This document shows, in pieces, positions 58,011-64,000 of a stretch of DNA of 64,000 nt (position 1 is its first letter; the number at the start of each line of letters is the position of its first letter). The notes beneath the pieces were generated by a model. The model was not told the origin of the DNA. It did not search any database and saw only the letters and a program-made list of their open reading frames with translations. Where the stretch lies: NCBI GenBank assembly GCA_013368315.1, contig JAACJM010000103.1, positions 186,001-250,000 on the forward strand, written 5' to 3'. Position numbers and translations under genes: made by a program. This stretch comes from Tetrapyrgos nigripes (lineage: Eukaryota; Basidiomycota; Agaricomycetes; Agaricales; Campanellaceae).

Positions 58011-59637
58011 AAACCCATTCAAACGCTCTCGGTCATCGTCGGGTCCTAACGATGTCCAGGATGATGTGGCACCGCGCACCTCATTATTCCGAAATTCTCT
58101 CCGTTCTTCTAAACGTCCGAATACTAGCACAGATTCGGTTTTTTCTACTGTATGTGATCCTACCTCCCAGGTGTTGACATGTTGTTAACAATCTCTTTCA
58201 CTGCAGATTTTACACCGCAACCCCTTGAAAAGGGCGCCACGCTCTAATTCTATACCCGAAGTCTCCATAGCTTCCTCTTCAACTCTTCCCACATCTACCC
58301 CTACACCCGTTGCCTCAACCATCACCTCTACTGATCATATTCCTGATGTGCTTATCGTCTCTACCCATACCGCCACCCGTTCCCCAGTCAATCACACACA
58401 TCTTTCTACCCGCCCTGCTCGTAAAGCCAACGAAATCAAACCTTCGGATCTACGGCCACCTGTCCTTGCGAAGCATCGGATCACAGACTGGGAGACTCCC
58501 TTCTCACTACAACAGAAGGAGATACATTCATCCAAGTTTCCCCAAAGGGTCATCTCATCTGCAGAAAAGGCCATAGCTGGTTCTACCGTCGATGTCACCA
58601 AAGAAACCTATGCCGCAGGTCTAACCCGGTTTACGCAATACTGCGATGAACTGAATATCGACGAGAATCTACGGATGCCTGCCGATAAGATGTTGATAGC
58701 GGGCTTTGTGGGTGAGCATATCGGTAAGGTCTCCGGCTCTACAATCTCGAACTGGTTGTCGGGTTTGAAGGCTTGGCATGAGACAAAGGGCGCTCCTTGG
58801 TGTGGAGATGACCGTTGGATCAGGATGGCTCGCAGGACCGCTCACCGTGAAGGTGTCATTCACAAACGCAAACCCTGTTCCCCTGTCACCCTCCGTCACC
58901 TCATTGTTCTTCATAAAGCCCTCGATTTCTCCATTCCATTCCACGTCGCAGTATGGGCTGTAGCCATCATCACATTCTGGGCATGTCGGCGTCTCGGTGA
59001 GACAACTATCCCTTCCATTGCCAAATTCGACCCCAAGTTCCATGTCACCGGTGAAGCTGTTTTCTGTCACTTTCAACAACCGGATGGTACTCATGCTGTC
59101 TCATTCCACATCCCCTGGACTAAGACAACCCATGGGAATGGCGCTGATGTTATTGTCTCTGGCCTTATTGACGATCCGGAAGGTATTTGTGGACTCAAGG
59201 CTTTAGCTCTCCACCTCAACGTTAACAAGGACGTTCCGAAATCTTATTCACTGTTTGGGTACATTGATGAGCAGGGTAACCCTCAGCACATGGTCAAGGA
59301 CAAGTTCCTTGAACTATGTTTCGATATCTGGACTCGGGAATGTATCTGCAACGTCCTCGGCCACAGCTTCAGGATTGGTGGTGCAGTCCACCTTCTCTCT
59401 CTTGGCCTTGCACCGGAATACGTTGCAGCAGTTGGTGGTTGGACGTCTCTTGCTTTCCTTTTGTATTGGCGCCGCATAGTGGAGATTGTGCCCGTTGCTA
59501 TCCACAAGGCTATGGAATTGGAAAAGGTGAAGAAGGCTATCGAAGACTATCGTAAAAAGCAGTCCATTTCTAATACTATGATTGAGACCGTTGCCTCTGG
59601 ACTTTCTTGTACCCCGAATGACTTCTTAGATGATTAG
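58003..59637 (+). CDS. Tyrosine recombinase of the Ngaro-like element
   Basis: Exons 58003-58149 and 58207-59637 give 525 aa; the 57-nt intron (GTATGT...CTGCAG) keeps phase 0. The start ATGTTTAA overlaps the RT stop. The N-terminal core-binding part reads TYAAGLTRFTQYCDEL and SGSTISNWLSGLKAWH. The catalytic part keeps the R-H-x-x-R-Y set: TFWACRRLGE (R), LGHSFRIGGA (H-x-x-R), GGWTSLAFLLYWR (Y nucleophile). This enzyme would insert the circular DNA product of reverse transcription by site-specific strand exchange, which is how YR retrotransposons differ from LTR elements. The basic N-terminal exon (MFKNPFKRSRSS) may be a nuclear signal. All catalytic residues look intact. Confidence 0.9.
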
Positions 59638-60115
59638 AATGTATTTCTTGTCCGGTACTCACTCTACCATGTACATGTGGTCTTTTCTTGTTCAATAATT
59701 AATGTGTCTTGTCAACATGGTTTGCCTGATTTATATCTTTCTCGCTGCGCTCTTTTGGGGGTCCAGCCACCTACTATCTTAGGCATCTGTGCGTTGGAGC
59801 TCCACTCGTTTTGGGTGCTCCAGATGGCTTAAGATTTTGTCTTCTGGACCCTGGAAGCTCAGGTCTTGACCTTTGAGGTTTCTTTCCTTTGGGTTCTCCT
59901 TTTTAGGAACCCTTTCGCGTTCTCGACGCGTTTGCAAGCTATCACGATTCTAATCACGTGATCTGTCGCTTGCGCAGAACCTCTCAGGCCAAGCCCTCAG
60001 GCAAACCCCTCACAACTAGCATCTAAACTACTAGTTGTAGGTTTCTAGAGTATTCGGAATCTCACCGAATACTCATTTCCCTTCTTTCTCCTTTCGTGCG
60101 GAAAACCTAGCTTAT
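59638..60115. other. 3' untranslated part of the Ngaro-like element
   Basis: No open frame. T-rich, with a short palindromic piece around CTACTAGTTGTAG (60028). It ends where B1 begins. Confidence 0.5.
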
Positions 60116-60158
60116 CGTCGCAGGCTCTATATATGGAGTAAGGGACGTGACCCTTACA
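60116..60158 (+). repeat. Split direct repeat B1
   Basis: CGTCGCAGGCTCTATATATG ... GACGTGACCCTTACA, 43 bp, same as B2 at 60443-60485. Confidence 0.9.
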
Positions 60159-60361
60159 TTACCTCCCCTTCGAGGCAATCTCCTTTCTGGGTTCCTCAGG
60201 CCCAGATCGGTGTCCTTATATAGAACACCCCGAATCGTTTCAGGTTTCCCACGCCTGTCCCGATCCTCAGCCACTGGTTCCGTGAAGGGCGAAATCCCGA
60301 GGCCCTATGAAAAGGGGAGTTCCTCGAGGATCGAACCAGTGACCGTTTGTACCGAATATTC

Positions 60362-60440
60362 TGTAAAGGATTAGGTCAGCCTGCGATGAGACCCAACCTC
60401 CAACTGGACCAAAAGGCCACAATATTCGGTACGTGTGAAT
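60362..60440 (+). repeat. Split direct repeat A2
   Basis: Same 79 bp as A1 at 54031-54109. It lies 203 bp after B1 and directly before B2. Confidence 0.9.
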
Positions 60441-60442
60441 GC

Positions 60443-60485
60443 CGTCGCAGGCTCTATATATGGAGTAAGGGACGTGACCCTTACA
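60443..60485 (+). repeat. Split direct repeat B2 (element 3' end)
   Basis: Same 43 bp as B1. It is followed by CAGCT and then by the RTA1-like exon. Confidence 0.9.
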
Positions 60486-61551
60486 CAGCTCTATAGATGG
60501 CTCTGGAAAGAAAGAAGAATGTATTCAAAGGGGAGTTTGATTCGTCAGTTCTTAGCAGGTCAGTTGATCGCAGCAATTCTCTCGTCATCCTCACCGAACG
60601 AATAGAAGGGAAGTATTGACGGCCAGAGCATAGGTAAGCTGACGGATAGGGCCATGGAATCGTTCTTGAGTTTCGTTGGTACTCATAGGCCATACGAGTT
60701 TATTATGAGCATGTCGTCGGAGGAAGTCCAGAGCAAGGGAAGATAGCGATAATGACTGGCGAGACCGGAAGTAGTATTAGTAACGAATTCGAACTTGAAC
60801 TGACGTGCAACCGTGATGATTAAGACACACCAAGCGAAGCCACGATGCATTGCTATACAACATGATTTTTCTCCCTATTCGTATGCTCCAAGCTCAGAAA
60901 AAGGGCAAGGTGTAGGTAGTACTTGACGTATAATATTCAGAAGTGTGGGGGAAACATCGTCGCCTGAAGCCAGACTGCCTCCGGTTGCTTGGTAAACCAA
61001 AGCGGGTAAGTCGCAGGTGAAGAATATCTTGGTATCTGGAAGAGTCGTTGTCAGACACATCTTCGAATAATCCGACCGAAAATGATAAAATTTACTGCGA
61101 GGAGTGGTGTGGGTGCCACGATGGTCAGAACGATTCTAGTGACGAAGGCACCGGGGGAAAGACGATCCTTGGGTAAGTGGCTTTTGGAGGTTCAGTTGGA
61201 CCCACTTACTGCAACGAAAATGCCCCAGAGTTGAGGAAATCATGACTAGACCACACACACCCGTACCAACCAGCCGTTTCCATAGCTCCAGCAAGGATGA
61301 CGGTTTAGAGAAGGAACTAACGCCGATAGAAAACCGCTTGCACGAAGTGAAGGACTGTAAAAGATTATTAAATCATTGGGCGACGCTGGATGAGAAGAGG
61401 TTTGAATCGGACGTATTTAGTACGTACCCGTAGTGATACCGAACAACGCCATAAACATTGTGCTAATCGTGAAGTTGGGGGTGTATCCGTAAGGGTTTTC
61501 GTCGTCGCCACTGATGGTGTTTGTGTCGGCTCGAGGGAGCAGGGTGAGCAT
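60486..61551 (-). pseudogene. RTA1-family gene, 5' part, decayed and split
   Basis: Minus-strand pieces in RTA1 order. A first exon from about 61551 holds PYGYTPNFTISTMFMALFG. An exon after TTTTACAG at about 61357 begins VLHFVQAVFYRR, then has TAG and TAA codons where the family has residues, then VILAGAMETAGWYG. Then come FVTRIVLTIVAPTPLLAVNF and IIFGRIIRR, and in a shifted frame DTKIFFTCDLPALVYQATGG. Before the insertion lies FPSIRS|AIYRA over a GT-AG intron. RTA1 proteins are seven-TM fungal proteins linked to lipid or stress tolerance. Stops and a frame break not caused by the retrotransposon show further decay, so the order of events is open. Confidence 0.65.
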
Positions 61552-61811
61552 GGTTGTGTATGTATCAAATATAGCTAAGGAAGGAGGTAGTCTCGATGAT
61601 CCAGACTGACGATACATACTGGACACTCATCGTGTGTATGTATGTAGTCTGGTGTCAAGTGATAGGGCGCGGCCGCGCCAGAAATTAATGACCAATCTAA
61701 TTTGTTCTCACGACGTACTTCCTCTCCTGTCCATCACCCGCCGCCCGACTCGCTGCATTCTGGACTCGAAATCTCACTCAGCTCTCTTCATCAACACTCA
61801 TCAACGTCAAT

Positions 61812-62230
61812 ATGTCAAATAAAGTCCGAAAACCACGCAAGACCGCTACTAAATATAACCTCAGTACCGCTGATATTCCTATCATACCTACTGCACCACC
61901 CGACGCGTCAAACTACCGCTTTGTACCATATCCTCGGCCTACGCAAGCTCCTGGCTCTTCAAATGCTGGACCAATACGTAGTCCACGCCGTTCTAGTCCA
62001 AGAAATCCGGGGTTTGGTCAAAACGCCGTTGACAGAACAGCTTCTCATCTTAACACTTCTCCGGCTTCTGGAACCCCACTTCCCATCACTTCTACTTTCT
62101 ATACTCCTTCATTCTCCTCCTTTCCGGGCTCAGATACACTACCAGCTGTACCAGACACTCCGTCAACGCTTGTAAACTCGTCATTCGATGGATCCGTACT
62201 CGGAAGCCCTATCTCAATTCCATCAAAATC
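61812..62230 (+). pseudogene. Pro/Ser-rich ORF, N-terminal part, truncated
   Basis: The ORF opens MSNKVRKPRKTATKYN about 100 bp inside the left terminal repeat and continues Pro/Ser-rich (RSPRRSSPRNPGFG, SSFPGSDTLPAVPDTPSTL). After about 62230 the frame to 62333 is only the antisense of the helicase fragment, so the real product is broken there. I do not recognise the family; it may be an accessory protein of the parent element. Confidence 0.4.
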
Positions 62231-62870
62231 AATGTTATTCAGATCGACGCAGATCAGCTGCCACATCTTGCAGTCGCAGATGAGCGAGGCAAGGTCGTCC
62301 TTCTTGAGGCGATACTCGGTGATCTTCTCGTGACAGTAGGAAAGGCCTTGTAGGCCAAAATCGTTACATTCTTGAATCTATATATGTATGTAGTGAGAAA
62401 GTCAGCTGTGTGTATTGTATATCAATCAAATACATACAATGCTAGTGGCTAGACCCTTAGTTGGAGTGACAACGACTGCTACTGGTCGCTCACGTACGAC
62501 AAATGCGGGATACAGGTGCGGATTGGACCGGATTTCCATATGTACGAGGAGAGGAATGATGTACATGCTGGATTTTCCCTCGCCAGTAGCAGCAAAAAGT
62601 AACAAGTTCTCTCCAGAGAGGACTCTGGGGATGTTCTCGAGCTGATAGTCACGAAGCCCATTAGGCCATTGAGGAACTCGCCGAGAAATGACAGATTTGA
62701 GTGCATTGAGACCTTCGGAGTCAGTCCATGTGGGTGTGAGAGCCATAAGACCAAAGGCGAGATGACTAGAAACGAGTTCTGATGTGTTTTGAAGATCCTG
62801 GGGTAGGTAGTCGAGAATAAACGCGTATAAGTATGGAGCAAGCTTTGAGGACACGACGCGGTCAGAGCCT
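62230..62870 (-). pseudogene. RecQ-like helicase fragment
   Basis: Minus-strand exons, first about 62870-62440, then from about 62378 after an ATAG acceptor. Residues: RRVPQWPNGLRDYQLENIPR, Walker A FAATGEGKSSMY, motif Ia VVVTPTKGLA, then ECNDFGLQGLSYCHEKITEY and CKMWQLICVDL. This is the N-terminal third of a fungal RecQ/DEAD-type ATP-dependent DNA helicase. DEAH, the later motifs and the RecQ C-terminal parts are missing. The frame then runs into the antisense of the other ORF. No proper start is seen; the open frame runs back through the right terminal repeat. Confidence 0.6.
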
Positions 62871-62924
62871 GAGTGACTGTGGGAACAACTTAGCTTAGTC
62901 ACTAATTTCTGGCACGGCCGCGCC

Positions 62925-64000
62925 TCAGAGAAAACAATAAGACTAGGAAGGAGGTGGAAAGGTGGCACACGAGTTGTTCCAACACGACATAAGTAACCTG
63001 CCAGTGGCATTAAGTAATTTGACGTCTAGTTGTATCCTGTTCTCCGCAGTTGTTGCAGAAGAATAATTGGTTTTGGATTGCAGACACCTCTCCGTCGTGC
63101 GCGCTAAGGACCAATTGCCGTTCAATACTTATTGTCCCAGTGTTAAAATTTGACTTGTTCGGGGATCTACAACCTCAACAATGAAAATCTCCAGCCTCGG
63201 TCGTGGCACCTATGCTGGCAATCCATAAAAAGTACGTCGAGCTCCACTTTTGGACTTGCTTTGAATCGTTCTCTTACATTATTCAAGCAACTCATTGCTT
63301 ACAGGGGCGACGTTACTACTTGTATCACTTCTGAATTAGTACTTGATTTCTTCAAGTTTCCAAAAATCCTAGAATTGACCTACTCCTGGCTGATATAAAT
63401 CACTTGGAAATCTCTTGGAAATCTCGCAGCGCCATCATCCGCGCTCTGTATTGGCTTACTGAAGTCGGAAGAATAGGACCGAGTATCTAACAAAGCTCTT
63501 GGTTACTCATTGCATCCTGAATACCTAGAGGACAATCGAAGGACGATTCGCGCCAAATTCGCGCAGTACATTTACGGCCGTCGGCCGTCGGGGAGCAACG
63601 ACGTCCATCCGGTCCGGTCCGGAACGGGACTAGGTGCTTATTCAAACTCCGACAACCCATACCACCATCTCCTCTGCAGTGTTCTCCAAGTGTTCTCGAT
63701 TTCCCCAGCTTTTTACTTTGTGTCCTATCTGAAACCAAGTTCTAAAACTAATAAGGAAAGACTCGAGTGCAATGTGTGAAGTAAATATGGAGCATCGGTA
63801 TCATACTTTTGTGACGTGAGTCCTGGTTTTCCCTATAAAGGTTTTGATCGCAATTATCGTTATGACAGCTTGTTTGTATGTCCTTCTCTGCGGAGAGTGA
63901 CGTGGAGCTTGTAACCATACATATAAGTATCTATTCTATGCACCGTTATTGACAAGTTGGTTTCGTCGTCTTTCTCATTATTATGCTCACGTAGGTGTAT
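62925..64000. other. No intact gene seen at window end
   Basis: A minus-strand frame at 62943-63125 (reads QSKTNYSSATTAENRIQLDV and NATGRLLMSCWN) looks exon-like but cannot be placed in a gene. Frames at 63150-63398 and 63487-63779 overlap on opposite strands without domains. Confidence 0.35.

Larger units (their letters stand above)
54031..60485 (+). mobile_element. Ngaro-like tyrosine-recombinase retrotransposon, 6455 bp
   Basis: Ends with split direct repeats in Ngaro order: A1 at 54031-54109, then coding genes, then B1 at 60116-60158, A2 at 60362-60440 and B2 at 60443-60485. A1 and A2 match over 79 bp, B1 and B2 over 43 bp, with no differences seen by eye. It encodes a gag-like protein, RT-RNase H and a tyrosine recombinase, each open apart from introns. 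It splits an RTA1-family gene. Near-identical repeats and open frames suggest a young insertion. DIRS elements carry inverted repeats instead, so Ngaro is the better fit. Confidence 0.88.
61666..62924. mobile_element. 1.26-kb element with 46-bp terminal inverted repeats
   Basis: The left end (61666-61711) starts GGCGCGGCCGCGCCAGAAAT and the right end (62879-62924) is its inverted copy with a few differences (GGCGCGGCCGTGCCAGAAAT). Inside are a plus-strand gene start and a minus-strand helicase fragment, truncated towards each other. No clear target duplication was found. It looks like an internal-deletion derivative of a larger TIR element. Confidence 0.6.

Noticed and set aside
60246..60345. 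GGTTCGATCC (minus) near the end of the Ngaro-like element, tRNA-like
   Set aside because: Part of an internal inverted repeat; no A-box or acceptor stem.
62230..62333. C-terminal part of the plus-strand ORF starting at 61812
   Set aside because: It is only the antisense of the conserved helicase exon, so not natural protein.
1..64000. CRISPR arrays, operons, ribosome binding sites, rRNA
   Set aside because: Spliceosomal introns show a eukaryotic nuclear genome; no such features seen.

Overview
The window reads as nuclear DNA of a mushroom-forming basidiomycete (Agaricomycetes). Genes carry many short GT-AG introns of about 50-70 nt and very small exons. The protein families fit that group: an enlarged G-alpha, a CFEM secreted protein, a fungal etherase-like GST, a FunK1 kinase relic, Helitron remains and a Ngaro-type tyrosine-recombinase retrotransposon. 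No rRNA gene, intact tRNA gene, operon or CRISPR array is visible. Exon coordinates were worked out by hand from splice consensus, reading phase and family conservation.

Layout. 0.9-4.2 kb: a 16-exon G-protein alpha subunit gene (-). 6.7-14.8 kb: an accessory stretch with a decayed FunK1 kinase, a shared MITE-like repeat, a possible tRNA-derived SINE head, a 102-bp TA-flanked MITE, a truncated Helitron protein gene and a 701-bp long-inverted-repeat element. 16.2-26.0 kb: a SUR7/PalI-like membrane protein, an F-box-like gene with an apparent one-base frameshift, and a tandem pair of Dal5-like MFS transporters, the second carrying two one-base deletions. 28.5-32.6 kb: a PC-esterase-like type II membrane protein and a class III CoA-transferase (both -). 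33-37 kb: a non-coding island with a pair of 178-bp inverted repeats. 37.1-41.9 kb: a Cps1-like family 2 glycosyltransferase, a CFEM protein and a GST (all -). 42-50.9 kb: a long AT-rich repeat mosaic with decayed coding relics, a minisatellite and a second copy of the long-inverted-repeat element. 51.8-52.5 kb: a two-TM protein with PPxY motifs. 53.7-61.6 kb: an RTA1-family gene split by a 6.46-kb Ngaro-like retrotransposon. 61.7-62.9 kb: a 1.26-kb element with terminal inverted repeats holding two truncated convergent genes, one a RecQ-like helicase.

The standard genes look independently transcribed. They cover signalling (G-alpha), nutrient uptake (MFS pair), cell surface (SUR7-like, PC-esterase, glycosyltransferase, CFEM) and metabolism or detoxification (CoA-transferase, GST). 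The most informative material is the mobile DNA: nested, datable insertions, two families of non-autonomous elements with inferable target duplications, and a retrotransposon whose ORFs contain introns, one of them filled with a 49-bp minisatellite.
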